A stretch of DNA of 64,000 nt from assembly GCA_022402445.1 (NCBI GenBank), contig JAKRSF010000008.1, positions 579,410 to 643,409 of the forward strand. Reading direction: 5' to 3'. The stretch comes from Cyanobacteriota bacterium (GTDB lineage: Bacteria; Cyanobacteriota; Cyanobacteriia; CACIAM-69d). Of the stretch, positions 53,527-62,870 are shown in pieces. Under the pieces are notes generated by a model. It ran no database searches. It had not been told where the DNA came from and saw only the letters and a program-made list of their open reading frames with translations. The first letter of the stretch is position 1; the number at the start of each line of letters is the position of its first letter. A program made the position numbers and the translations under genes.

Positions 53527-54840
53527 ATGTTGAACAGCGCTGCCATGGAACTGGATTCAGCAGAATCCCTGAGGATGCGCCTGTGGGGACAGCGGCTGGC
53601 AACCTCGGGGCAAGGGGAAGCGCGGTACCGGCGGCGGGAGGGCTGGGGGGCCGCCGGTGCCCAGGGGGATGACACGACCCCTTCAGTCCATGCGTCTTGT
53701 CCGGGGGATGCGATCGCGAACCGCAGCACCCCCGCCCGGAGTGGCCGACCAACTGTCGCACGAGGGTCAGAAATCCATGCAGGCGAATTCAATCCACCGG
53801 CGGTCCACGGGCCAGCGGTGCCAAGCGGGGCAGGTGCGGCTATGACGATTCCCCACTCCTCCGCCCATTTCACCCAGGGCCAGCGGGAGGAGGGGAGGCC
53901 GTGGTCCGCGATCGCGCCGAACCCTCCCCTCAAGCTCGTGCCCAAACCGTCGGAACCCCACGGGGCCATCACGGCCATGGCGGCCACCGGGGACTTCGGT
54001 GACGAGGACTCTGATCTGGACGTTGATTTTGGATGGATCGAGGTGGACGACACCCGCGATCGCGCCCCCCAGGACGGCGCACGCCTCGATGACGTGCTCG
54101 ATGCCGCCGAAGCGGTGGCCCAGCTTTCCCAACTGCTGACGGACATGGCGGACAGCGTGGCGGAATTTAATCGCCAGCTCAGCCCCGATTTGGACACCTT
54201 CCTGGATCTGGGGGATGCCACGGCCCTGGGGGAGAATGGGGTGCTGCTGGCGGGGGTGAACCTGGATGGGGCGGCCCTGGAGGGGTGCGATCTATCCGGC
54301 GAGCGGATGCAGTGCGTTTCCCTGGTGGCGGCGAATTTGACGGCGGCTATCCTGAGCCAAACCAATCTGGAGGGGGCCACCCTGACGCGGGCCTGTCTGA
54401 CGCGGGCCGTGGCGCTCGCGGCCACCTTTGAAATGGCGAAAATGGACGAGATCCAGGCCCAATTGATCCAGGGGCGGGGCGGCAATTTTAATTACGCCAA
54501 ACTGCGGCGATCGCGGCTGGATCTGGGGGATTTCGAGCGGGGGCGGTTTGACTTTGCCTCCCTGCGCGGGGCCTCGGCGATCGAAGCGTCCTTTTCCGCC
54601 GCCTCGATGCAATATGCCAACCTGAGCGGCGGGCGTTTTATTCGCACGGATTTTCGCGGTACGGACCTGCGGCAGGCGAACCTGACGGGGGCGGACCTGC
54701 GGGGGGCGCGGCTGGGCAGCGCGGATTTGGGCGGGGCCACCTTGACCGGTACGGTGCTGGCGGGGGCAAAGTTTTCGGCCCAAACCCTCTGGCCCCAGGA
54801 CTTTGACCCGATCGCGGCGGGGGCGATCCTCGAGGCTTAG
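53527..54840 (+). CDS. Pentapeptide-repeat protein
   Basis: About 437 residues. The C-terminal 200 residues are pentapeptide repeats of the A(D/N)LxG type (GVNLDGAALEGCDLSG, AANLTAAILSQTNLEGATL, then TDLRQANLTGADLRGARLG), which form a right-handed beta helix. A non-repeat insertion (LIQGRGGNFNYAKLRR) interrupts the array. The N-terminal 150 residues are low-complexity; a short acidic helical section (about 180-230) precedes the repeats. ATG 53527 has AGGAG upstream. These proteins are very common in cyanobacteria and mostly of unknown function. Confidence 0.85.
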   Translation: MLNSAAMELDSAESLRMRLWGQRLATSGQGEARYRRREGWGAAGAQGDDTTPSVHASCPGDAIANRSTPARSGRPTVARGSEIHAGEFNPPAVHGPAVPSGAGAAMTIPHSSAHFTQGQREEGRPWSAIAPNPPLKLVPKPSEPHGAITAMAATGDFGDEDSDLDVDFGWIEVDDTRDRAPQDGARLDDVLDAAEAVAQLSQLLTDMADSVAEFNRQLSPDLDTFLDLGDATALGENGVLLAGVNLDGAALEGCDLSGERMQCVSLVAANLTAAILSQTNLEGATLTRACLTRAVALAATFEMAKMDEIQAQLIQGRGGNFNYAKLRRSRLDLGDFERGRFDFASLRGASAIEASFSAASMQYANLSGGRFIRTDFRGTDLRQANLTGADLRGARLGSADLGGATLTGTVLAGAKFSAQTLWPQDFDPIAAGAILEA

Positions 54841-54956
54841 GGCACAATCCCAAAGGGAGTTCCACCGGCCCCAAAAGGACAGCGGTGGGGCACGGGATTA
54901 GGGCATAATCACCCTTCGGACCCTCTGCCGCGATCGCGGGCGATCGCCTTGCTCCT

Positions 54957-56357
54957 ATGACCGACGCCACCGGTTACCGCATCGAAAAGGATTCCATGGG
55001 CGATCGCCAGTTGCCCGATTCGGTGTACTACGGCATTCAGACCCTCCGGGCGATCGAGAATTTCCCCATCAGTGGTCTGCGCCCGCTGGCGACCTATGTG
55101 GATGCGTTTTTGCTCATTAAAAAGGCCGCCGCGATCGCCAATGGGGAATTGGGCTGCATCCCGACGGAGCTGAGCGGCGCGATCGTTCAGGCGGCGGATG
55201 AGATTTTAAAGGGTCAACTGCGGGACCAGTTCGTGGTGGATGTTTACCAGGCGGGGGCGGGCACGTCTCACCACATGAATGTGAACGAGGTGCTGGCGAA
55301 CCGGGGCCTGGAACTGCTGGGCGATCGCAAGGGCAACTACGGACGCTTGAGCCCCAACGACCATGTGAACTACGGCCAGTCCACCAATGATGTGGTGCCC
55401 ACGGCCATTCGCATCGGCGGCCTGCTGGCCCTGGCCCATACCCTGCTGCCGGCCCTCGATCGCGCGATCGCCGCCACCGCCGCCAAGGCCGAGGAATTTA
55501 AGGACGTGGTGAAATCCGGCCGCACCCACCTCCAGGACGCGGTGCCCGTGCGCCTCGGGGAAGGGTTCCGGGCCTGGAGCCAGATTTTGACGGACCACAA
55601 ACGGCGCATTGAAACCGCCGCCGAGGATCTGCGGGTTCTGGGCATTGGCGGCAGCGCGGCGGGCACGGGCCTCAATACCCACCCCCAATACCGCTTCCGG
55701 GTGGTGGAGCTGCTGTCGGACTTCATCGGCCAGCCCCTGAGCCCTGCGCCCCATATGATGGCCGCAATGCAGAGCATGGCCCCGTTCGTGAATGTGTCCG
55801 GCAGTTTAAGGAACCTGGCCCAGGATTTAGCCAAAATTTCCCACGATCTGCGCCTGCTGGACTCGGGGCCGAAGACGGGGTTTAAGGAAATTCAGCTACC
55901 GCCCGTGCAGCCCGGTTCGTCGATCATGCCCGGTAAGTACAATCCCGTCATGGCGGAAATGACCTCGATGGTGTGTTTCCAGGTGATGGGCTATGACCAG
56001 GCGATCGCGATCGCGGGGCAGGCGGGGCAGCTAGAGCTCAATGTGATGATGCCGCTGATTGCCTATAACTTGATCCACAGCATCGAAATCCTGGGCAATA
56101 CGATCGCGGCGTTGGGCGATCGCTGCCTGATGGGGGTGACGGCGGTGGGCGATCGCTGCCATGCCTACGCGGAAGGGAGTTTGGCGCTGGTGACGGCCCT
56201 CAATCCCCACATTGGCTACCTCAATGCCGCCGATGTGGCCAAGGAATCCCTGGCGACGGGGAAATCCTTGCGGGCGATCGTCCTGGAAAAGGGGCTGATG
56301 GATGAGGCCACCCTCGCCGAGGTGCTGGATCTCGACCAGATGAGCGCCATGCCCTAG
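54957..56357 (+). CDS. aspA: Aspartate ammonia-lyase
   Basis: Deaminates L-aspartate to fumarate and ammonia. 466 residues, normal for the aspartase/fumarase superfamily. The signature is GSSIMPGKYNPVM near 320, and the substrate-binding segments are SGRTHLQDAVP and AGAGTSHHMNVNEV. TLRAIENFPISG near the N-terminus is typical of aspartases, whereas fumarases read TQR there. The PGKYNP variant and SHHMN differ somewhat from the enterobacterial aspartase, so fumarase activity cannot be wholly excluded. ATG 54957. Confidence 0.85.
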   Translation: MTDATGYRIEKDSMGDRQLPDSVYYGIQTLRAIENFPISGLRPLATYVDAFLLIKKAAAIANGELGCIPTELSGAIVQAADEILKGQLRDQFVVDVYQAGAGTSHHMNVNEVLANRGLELLGDRKGNYGRLSPNDHVNYGQSTNDVVPTAIRIGGLLALAHTLLPALDRAIAATAAKAEEFKDVVKSGRTHLQDAVPVRLGEGFRAWSQILTDHKRRIETAAEDLRVLGIGGSAAGTGLNTHPQYRFRVVELLSDFIGQPLSPAPHMMAAMQSMAPFVNVSGSLRNLAQDLAKISHDLRLLDSGPKTGFKEIQLPPVQPGSSIMPGKYNPVMAEMTSMVCFQVMGYDQAIAIAGQAGQLELNVMMPLIAYNLIHSIEILGNTIAALGDRCLMGVTAVGDRCHAYAEGSLALVTALNPHIGYLNAADVAKESLATGKSLRAIVLEKGLMDEATLAEVLDLDQMSAMP

Positions 56358-56476
56358 GCCGCGATCGCCAATGCCGCTACGATCCTGACCGCACCTTAAA
56401 GACAGCCGAACGGGGCCAGGGCTCAATCCCCCTGCCCTTAGGGTCTACATTGGACTGACGATCTGGGGAAATCAGG

Positions 56477-57586
56477 ATGTCGCGTATTTTCTTTGTTTGC
56501 CCCACGTCCAGCGTCCCCACGGGCGGCGTGCAGCAAATCTACCGGCAGGTGGAGGTGTTGAACCGGTATGGGTTTGAGGCGGCGGTCCTCCACGGCGAGG
56601 AAGACTATCGGCCCCACTGGTTTTCTCACAATGCGACGATTGCCTACGATCCCCGCTTCCATTACAGTCTCCCCATGCCGGATGCGGAGCAGGGCGCGAT
56701 CGCGATCGCCCCGGAGGACTATCTCGTCTTTCCAGAGGTGTGGCCCCGCGATCGCATCGAACCGCTGAGCGAACTGGTCAACCACATCGTCATCTACAAC
56801 CAGGGGGCCTACTGCACCTTCTACACCCACAGCGACCTGCCCGACGATTCCTGGTCCCCCTACCATTCGCCCAAAACCCGCGCCATCCTCACCGTCTCCG
56901 AAGACAGCGCCGACTATCTGCGCTATGGCTTTCCCCATCTGCCCGTCCATCAGATCCGCCACGGCATTGATGGGGATTTATTCGCCTATCGCCCCATGGC
57001 GGAAAAGGAATGGCCCGCCCTCCTGATCAACACCAAACAGGCCAAGATTTTTCAGCAAGTGCTGTACCTCCTGAGCGGGCGCGGGGGACTGCTCGAAGAA
57101 AACCAAATCGTCATTGCCAACAAAATCCCTCGGGCGGATCTGGCGGCGGCCTTCCAGAAAACGGCAATTTTTCTCTGGGCGGGCAACTGCGAAGGCTTTG
57201 GGCTGCCGGTGGCGGAGGCGATGGCCTGTGGCTGCGTGGTGGTGGGGTTCCACGGGGGCGGGGCGCGGCAACTGATGCAGGCCGATCGCGCGGTGCCCAT
57301 CGAGGGGGGCAATGTTCTGGCGATGGCCCAGGCGGTTGAACAGTTGCTCGTGCAGCGATCGCGGGATCCGGCCCCCCTGGCGGCGATGGGTCAGCGGGCG
57401 GCCCAATACATTCGTGAGGTCCATTCCCTCGATCAGGAAGCGCGATCGATCCTCCAAGCCTGGGCCGCGATTTTAGGAAACGCCCTCCCCACCAAGGCGC
57501 GGCAAGCCCTAGATCAGTTCAGCGGCCAGGGACCGACCGGCGCGATCGCGGCCCCACCGCCCCCGGACAGCCGTGTTATCTTCTGA
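56477..57586 (+). CDS. Glycosyltransferase, GT4-like
   Basis: 369 residues with the GT-B fold. The N-terminal half starts RIFFVCPTSSVPTGGVQQIY, with the glycine-rich acceptor loop PTGGVQQIYRQ. The donor-binding EX7E motif is EGFGLPVAEAMACG near 236, followed by GFHGGGARQLM. Transfers a sugar from a nucleotide donor, probably in polysaccharide or glycan synthesis; donor and acceptor are unknown. ATG 56477. No other glycan genes are adjacent; the hps locus is 33 kb away. Confidence 0.85.
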   Translation: MSRIFFVCPTSSVPTGGVQQIYRQVEVLNRYGFEAAVLHGEEDYRPHWFSHNATIAYDPRFHYSLPMPDAEQGAIAIAPEDYLVFPEVWPRDRIEPLSELVNHIVIYNQGAYCTFYTHSDLPDDSWSPYHSPKTRAILTVSEDSADYLRYGFPHLPVHQIRHGIDGDLFAYRPMAEKEWPALLINTKQAKIFQQVLYLLSGRGGLLEENQIVIANKIPRADLAAAFQKTAIFLWAGNCEGFGLPVAEAMACGCVVVGFHGGGARQLMQADRAVPIEGGNVLAMAQAVEQLLVQRSRDPAPLAAMGQRAAQYIREVHSLDQEARSILQAWAAILGNALPTKARQALDQFSGQGPTGAIAAPPPPDSRVIF

Positions 57587-57637
57587 GGAAAATCGCCAAA
57601 CTTAAAGAAACGTTTCATTCCCTAGGAGCAACCCCCC

Positions 57638-58600
57638 GTGAGCGTCGTTAGCCTGCTGCGCGTGCCCGCCTATGACCTCGACCTCCTGCGCGATCGCGTG
57701 GTGGCCCTTTTGGAACCGTTGGGGGGCATGGGCGCGTTTGTGAAACCGGGCGATCGCGTCCTGCTCAAGCCCAACCTGCTGACGGGGGCGCGGCCCACGA
57801 AGGAATGCACCACCCGGCCCGAGCTGGTGCAGGTGGTGGCGGAGTTGGTGATGGCAGCGGGCGGCAAACCGTTCCTCGGTGACAGTCCCGCCTTCGGTAG
57901 CGCCGCCGGGGTGGCTCGCGCCAATGGCCTCGGGGCGATCGCGGAAAGCCTAAACATTCCCATCGTCGAGTTCAGCGGCCACCGCTACGATGCGATCGGC
58001 GACGACTTTGACCGCCTGCGCCTCGCCAAGGAGGCCATGGACGCGGATGTGATCATTAATCTCCCGAAGGTGAAATCCCACTGCCAATTGACCGTCACCC
58101 TCGGCGTCAAAAACCTCTTCGGCTGCGTCCCCGGTAAGATGAAAGCCTGGTGGCACATGGAGGCCGGGAAGGACCGCGATCGCTTCGGCACCATGCTGGT
58201 GGAAACCGCCCGCGCCATCAACCCCGACCTCACAATCACCGACGGCATCATCGGCCACGAGGGCAACGGCCCCAGCAATGGCGAACCGCGCCAGTTGGGT
58301 ATTTTGGGCGCATCGGCGGATCTATTCGCCCTCGATCGCGCCTTTGTAGACCTGCTGGGCATTGACCCGGCCACGGTGCCCACGATCGCCGCCGCCGAAA
58401 AACTCGGTCTGATGGTTGATGCCGACGCGATCGCCTATCCCCACTGCACCCCCCAGGAACTCGCCTGCACCGACTGGCAACTACCGGCCCAGATGATGCC
58501 CATCGACTTCGGTGCCCCCAGGGTCCTGCGCTCCACCTTCAAGCATTTTTATATTCGTTTCATCAAGGAACCCCTCCGCGCCTACGCCACCAAGTCCTAG
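57638..58600 (+). CDS. DUF362 domain protein
   Basis: 320 residues. The family pattern is clear: GDRVLLKPNLL near 43, GGKPFLGDSPAFGS, VIINLPKVKSHCQLTVTLGV and KNLFGC, then LTITDGIIGHEGNGPSNG. The C-terminal ferredoxin module found in some members is absent. The function of this family is not established; the conserved Asp/His/Lys set suggests an enzyme or metal-binding role. GTG 57638 is preceded by AGGAG at a good distance. It lies 51 bp after the glycosyltransferase gene on the same strand. Confidence 0.85.
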   Translation: MSVVSLLRVPAYDLDLLRDRVVALLEPLGGMGAFVKPGDRVLLKPNLLTGARPTKECTTRPELVQVVAELVMAAGGKPFLGDSPAFGSAAGVARANGLGAIAESLNIPIVEFSGHRYDAIGDDFDRLRLAKEAMDADVIINLPKVKSHCQLTVTLGVKNLFGCVPGKMKAWWHMEAGKDRDRFGTMLVETARAINPDLTITDGIIGHEGNGPSNGEPRQLGILGASADLFALDRAFVDLLGIDPATVPTIAAAEKLGLMVDADAIAYPHCTPQELACTDWQLPAQMMPIDFGAPRVLRSTFKHFYIRFIKEPLRAYATKS

Positions 58601-58743
58601 GGCCGTCCCCCACGCGATCGCTCCCCCCTAGATCGTGAGATCCATCAGGGGGCCGAAAGCCTATGGCAAAATGGCGATACCATAACGGTTCCCGTCATTT
58701 CATCCCAGTTCACCTCCATTCATCCACGCGATCGCCCCGACCC

Positions 58744-61700
58744 ATGACAGCCACGGTTCCCGCCCTGTCCACCAAATACGATCCCCAAACCGCCGAAGCC
58801 AAATGGCAAGCCCATTGGGAAACGGATCAGGTCTTCAAGGCGGACCCCACCGCCGCCGGGGAACCCTACTGCGTCATGATCCCGCCCCCCAATGTCACGG
58901 GCAGTCTGCACATGGGCCACGCCTTTGACCACGCCCTGATTGACACACTCACCCGCTACCACCGCATGGCGGGCAAAAATACCCTCTGGCTCCCCGGCAC
59001 GGACCACGCCAGCATCGCCGTCCAGGCCATCCTCGATCGCCAACTCAAGGAAGAAGGCACCGATCGCTTTGCCATTGGCCGCGAGGCATTTTTGCAACGG
59101 GCGATGCGCTGGAAACAGGAATCCGGCGGCACGATTGTCGGTCAGATGCGGCGTATGGGCCTGTCGGTGGACTGGAGCCGGGAACGGTTCACCATGGATG
59201 AGGGATTGTCGAACGCGGTCCTCGAAGCCTTTGTGCGCCTCCACCAGGACGGCCTGATCTATCGCGGCAAATATATGGTGAACTGGTGCCCCGCGTCCCA
59301 GTCCGCCGTGTCCGATCTGGAGGTGGAAAACCGCGAGGTGGACGGCCACCTGTGGCATTTCCGCTATCCCCTGACGGATGGCTCCGGGTCCGTGGTGGTG
59401 GCGACGACGCGCCCGGAAACGATGCTCGGGGATACGGCGGTGGCGGTGAACCCGAATGATGACCGCTATCGCCATTTGATTGGCAAGACGCTCACGTTGC
59501 CGCTGGTGGGGCGCGAAATTCCGATTATTGGCGATGAATTTGTGGATCCGGCCTTTGGCACGGGCTGCGTGAAGGTGACGCCGGCCCATGATCCCAATGA
59601 TTTCGAGATGGGTAAGCGCCACAATTTGCCCCAGATCGAAATTCTCAATAAGGATGGCACCCTCAATGAGATGGGCGGTGAGTTCGCGGGGCTCGATCGC
59701 TTCGTCGCCCGTAAGCGGTTGGTGGCGCGGATGGAGGAGGTGGGCTGTTTAGAGAAAGTGGAGCCCTATCGCCATTCGGTGCCCTATAGCGATCGCGGCA
59801 AAGTCCCGGTGGAGCCGCTGCTGTCGTCCCAGTGGTTTGTGAAAATTGCGCCGTTGGCCCAATCCGCGATCGCGGCGCTGGAAAACGAGCAAGATCCCGC
59901 CTTTGTGCCGGAGCGCTGGACGAAGGTCTATCGGGATTGGCTGCTGAACCTGCGGGATTGGTGCGTCTCTAGGCAACTGTGGTGGGGCCACCAAATCCCC
60001 GCCTGGTATGTGGTCAGCGAAACCGACGGCACCGTGACGGACCACACGCCCTATGTGGTGGCCCGCAGCGAAGAAGACGCCCGACGCCAAGCGATCGCCC
60101 AATACGGCGACGGCGCAGTCCTAGAGCGGGATCCCGACGTGCTCGACACCTGGTTTTCGTCCGGCCTGTGGCCCTTTTCCACCCTCGGTTGGCCGGAGGC
60201 GACGGCGGACCTGGAGCGCTACTACCCCAATACGATCCTGGTCACGGGCTTCGACATCATCTTCTTCTGGGTGGCCCGCATGACCATGATGGGGGGCTAT
60301 TTCACCGGCAAAATGCCCTTCAGCACCGTGTATATCCACGGCCTGGTGCGGGACGAAAACAACCAAAAAATGTCCAAGTCCAAGGGCAATGGCATTGATC
60401 CCCTGCTGCTGGCGGATAAGTACGGGGCCGATGCGCTGCGCTATACGCTCATTCGTGAGGTGGCCGGGGCGGGGCAGGATATTCGTCTGGATTACGATCG
60501 CGCGTCGGACGAGTCGGCGGCGGTGGAAGCGTCGCGCAATTTCGCCAATAAGCTGTGGAATGCGGCCCGGTTCGTGATGATGAATCTGGATGGGCAAACG
60601 CCGGACCAGTTGGGCGATCCCCTCGGGGGCAGCGCGGCGGCGGACCTAGAAATTGCCGATCACTGGATCCTGTCGCGCTATCACCGAACCGTCCGCACCA
60701 GCCGCGAGTACCTGGAGCAGCACGGCCTTGGGGAGGCGGCGAAGGGCCTCTACGAGTTCATCTGGGGGGATTTTTGTGACTGGTATATTGAACTGGTCAA
60801 ACCCCGCCTGAATGGGGAGGATGGGGCCTCGAAAACGGCGGCCCAGCGCACCCTGGCCCATGTGCTCGATGGCATCCTAAAACTGCTGCACCCGTTCATG
60901 CCCCATGTGACCGAGGAGGTGTGGCACGGTTTGGTGGGGGATCCGGATAACCAGCGCAAGCAATATCTGGCCGTGCAGCCCTATCCCGTGGCGGATGAAG
61001 CGGCGATCGCGCCGGAGCTTGAGGAGCAATTCGACCTGATCTTTGGGGCCGTGCGCACGATCCGTAACCTGCGGGCGGAGGCGGACATTAAACCGGGCCT
61101 CAAGGTGCCCATTGTGTTCAAAAGTGAGTCGGCGCGGGAGCGGGACATCCTCACGGCTAGCCAAAGCTATATCTGCACCCTCGCTAAGGTGGAGGGGCTG
61201 ACGGTGGTGGGGACTGAAGAAACTCCTCAAGCAAAATCGCCGGAGGCCGCGATCGCGTCGGTCCAGCCCGCGATTGTGCCCCCCGATCCGGAGGCCGCCG
61301 CCGCGCCCATTCCCCTGCCCACGCCGGAGCAGCAGCGGGTGATCCTACTGCTGGGCCTGCTGGGCTTCACGGGGTTGGTGCTTCTCAAAATTGCCAGTGG
61401 CGTCCTGGATGTGGTGGACGATTTCCCGCTCCTGCCGGAATTTTTCGAGCTGGTGGGCTTGGGCTATAGCGCCTGGTTTGTGGCCAACCATCTCCTGTTT
61501 GCGGACGATCGCGCCGCCCTGGCCGACACCCTCGCCAAAACCAAGCAAACCACCCTCGGGGATACCAATCCCTTCCTGGCCTTGACCGAAACCGCGCGAT
61601 CGCCCCTAGAGCTACCGGCCACCACAGCGGCAGTTCTACAACCTTTGGCCGATGCGATCGCCCCGGAACCCGAGCCCGTCCCCGTGGCAGCGGAGCGCGA

Positions 61701-61965
61701 TCGCGCCATGGCCTCCGGCGTGGTGGGTACAGTGCAGGTGTTGATGCCCCTCGATGGCCTGGTGGATCTCGACGCCCTGCGCACCAAATTGGAGAAAAAC
61801 CTCAGCAAATTGGAAGCCGACATCAAATCCCTCAGCGGTCGCCTCGGCAACGCTAAATTTGTGGACAAGGCCCCGCCCGAGGTGGTCCAGGGGGTGCGCG
61901 ACGCCCTCGCCGAAGCCGATGCCCAGGCCGCCATCCTGCGCAATCGCCTCGCCCAACTCCGTTAA
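58744..61965 (+). CDS. valS: Valyl-tRNA synthetase with CAAD membrane domain
   Basis: Class I synthetase charging tRNA-Val. 1073 residues, longer than the usual 900-950. HMGH is near residue 57 and KMSKS near 543; the editing domain lies between. After the anticodon-binding domain comes an insertion of about 180 residues: a Pro/Ala/Glu linker, then two hydrophobic helices at about 865-920 ([16 protein letters not shown] and [14 protein letters not shown] around [13 protein letters not shown]). This matches the CAAD domain that tethers some cyanobacterial synthetases to thylakoid membranes. The tRNA-binding coiled coil ends the protein ([19 protein letters not shown]). ATG 58744 is preferred over an open frame 27 codons longer. 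Confidence 0.95.
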   Translation: MTATVPALSTKYDPQTAEAKWQAHWETDQVFKADPTAAGEPYCVMIPPPNVTGSLHMGHAFDHALIDTLTRYHRMAGKNTLWLPGTDHASIAVQAILDRQLKEEGTDRFAIGREAFLQRAMRWKQESGGTIVGQMRRMGLSVDWSRERFTMDEGLSNAVLEAFVRLHQDGLIYRGKYMVNWCPASQSAVSDLEVENREVDGHLWHFRYPLTDGSGSVVVATTRPETMLGDTAVAVNPNDDRYRHLIGKTLTLPLVGREIPIIGDEFVDPAFGTGCVKVTPAHDPNDFEMGKRHNLPQIEILNKDGTLNEMGGEFAGLDRFVARKRLVARMEEVGCLEKVEPYRHSVPYSDRGKVPVEPLLSSQWFVKIAPLAQSAIAALENEQDPAFVPERWTKVYRDWLLNLRDWCVSRQLWWGHQIPAWYVVSETDGTVTDHTPYVVARSEEDARRQAIAQYGDGAVLERDPDVLDTWFSSGLWPFSTLGWPEATADLERYYPNTILVTGFDIIFFWVARMTMMGGYFTGKMPFSTVYIHGLVRDENNQKMSKSKGNGIDPLLLADKYGADALRYTLIREVAGAGQDIRLDYDRASDESAAVEASRNFANKLWNAARFVMMNLDGQTPDQLGDPLGGSAAADLEIADHWILSRYHRTVRTSREYLEQHGLGEAAKGLYEFIWGDFCDWYIELVKPRLNGEDGASKTAAQRTLAHVLDGILKLLHPFMPHVTEEVWHGLVGDPDNQRKQYLAVQPYPVADEAAIAPELEEQFDLIFGAVRTIRNLRAEADIKPGLKVPIVFKSESARERDILTASQSYICTLAKVEGLTVVGTEETPQAKSPEAAIASVQPAIVPPDPEAAAAPIPLPTPEQQRVILLLGLLGFTGLVLLKIASGVLDVVDDFPLLPEFFELVGLGYSAWFVANHLLFADDRAALADTLAKTKQTTLGDTNPFLALTETARSPLELPATTAAVLQPLADAIAPEPEPVPVAAERDRAMASGVVGTVQVLMPLDGLVDLDALRTKLEKNLSKLEADIKSLSGRLGNAKFVDKAPPEVVQGVRDALAEADAQAAILRNRLAQLR

Positions 61966-62004
61966 CCGTTCCCTAACCGCCCCACCGCACCGGGGATTTC
62001 CGCC

Positions 62005-62280
62005 ATGCTCACCGCGATCCAACTCTGGCTCTGGCAACATCAAGCGGCCCTGGTGCCCCTCTTCGCGGCGATCGCCTGGGGTCTTGTGGCGATCGTCGTG
62101 CGGTCCACCTGGGCGATCGCGCGGGACGGCACGGCCCAGGTGAAACGGCTCCACCAAATCCCCTGTGCAGGCTGCGTTTATTTTTCTGAAGATTACGCCC
62201 TCAAATGCGCCGTCCGCCCCTCCGATGCCCTCTCGGAAGCCGCCATTAATTGCCCTGATTTCCGCCCGCGATCGTCCTAG
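62005..62280 (+). CDS. Small one-TM cysteine protein, cyanobacterial
   Basis: 91 residues. A transmembrane helix (ALVPLFAAIAWGLVAIVV, about 15-32) is followed by a short domain with four cysteines: IPCAGCVYFSEDYALKCAV and INCPDF. The pattern RLHQIPCxxCxxF...LKCxVxP resembles small proteins I have seen across cyanobacterial genomes; function unknown. The cysteines could bind metal. ATG 62005, 39 bp after valS, probably cotranscribed. Confidence 0.75.
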   Translation: MLTAIQLWLWQHQAALVPLFAAIAWGLVAIVVRSTWAIARDGTAQVKRLHQIPCAGCVYFSEDYALKCAVRPSDALSEAAINCPDFRPRSS

Positions 62281-62870
62281 GGATGGCTCGTCTCGTCCCC
62301 ATCCAAGTTTGAACATTCAGCTTGTAACGCTTGGCTGACCTGTCCCGTGGGCTGTTTGCGCCCGGTGATTTGGCGCTGACGGTGAATCTGGGCGATTTGT
62401 CGTCGTGGAAGGGACAGAGGCCTTTGAAGTCTTTGCCGTTTTTTTTCAGCACGACCTGTTCCAAGACCACATCTACGATGTCGGCTCGCTGTTTGACGGT
62501 TTCTACGGTGTCGAGATAAAGGCGCACTATCGGGCGGGGCAAGTCGGACGGCTATTGCCCTATTATCGCGACCCGATCAGGCGATGGAAATGGCCAAGGG
62601 CGATCGTCGAAGCTGAATTTTTGCAGATCTCACCTATGAGCGCCTAAGCCAACGGCCAGTAGTTGCAGGGCGATCTGGTGAAGAGTTTAATAGGCAGTGC
62701 GATAACGGTTCAAATCACATGGCCTGCAAAGGGCGGGCAATACTCATCCATGACCTATAAACCCTACTCGCCTGCTGCATCAGGAAAGTTAGCCAGAGAT
62801 AGCTGTTCGACCTTTAGCTGGAAAAGCTTGCTAAACCTAGAGGCAGGAAGAGATCCTTTCTTCCAAACTC
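62281..62870. other. Rearranged stretch without an intact gene
   Basis: About 590 bp. It holds the DnaG fragment (listed separately). The rest has mixed composition, turning AT-rich after about 62640. A plus-strand frame of 82 codons (62663-62911) runs into the WD40 gene and resembles nothing. The composition change and gene fragment suggest a breakpoint. Confidence 0.45.
62360..62542 (-). pseudogene. dnaG: DNA primase (DnaG) N-terminal fragment
   Basis: About 61 codons, on the minus strand, match the start of DnaG: a short leader, then LDTVETVKQRADIVDVV, LKKNGKDFKGLCPFHDDKSP and RFTVS. This is the first half of the CHC2 zinc-finger domain, with the first Cys and His of the site (CPFH). The similarity stops at the point where the second cysteine pair (YYCFGC in intact primases) should come, and the frame then runs into unrelated sequence to a stop at 62246. 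The catalytic TOPRIM domain is absent. A remnant left by rearrangement is most likely; a small functional protein is unlikely. Confidence 0.65.

Noticed and set aside
62690..62740. GGTTCAAATC as the T-arm of a tRNA
   Set aside because: No matching acceptor stem, anticodon arm or D-arm could be folded around it.
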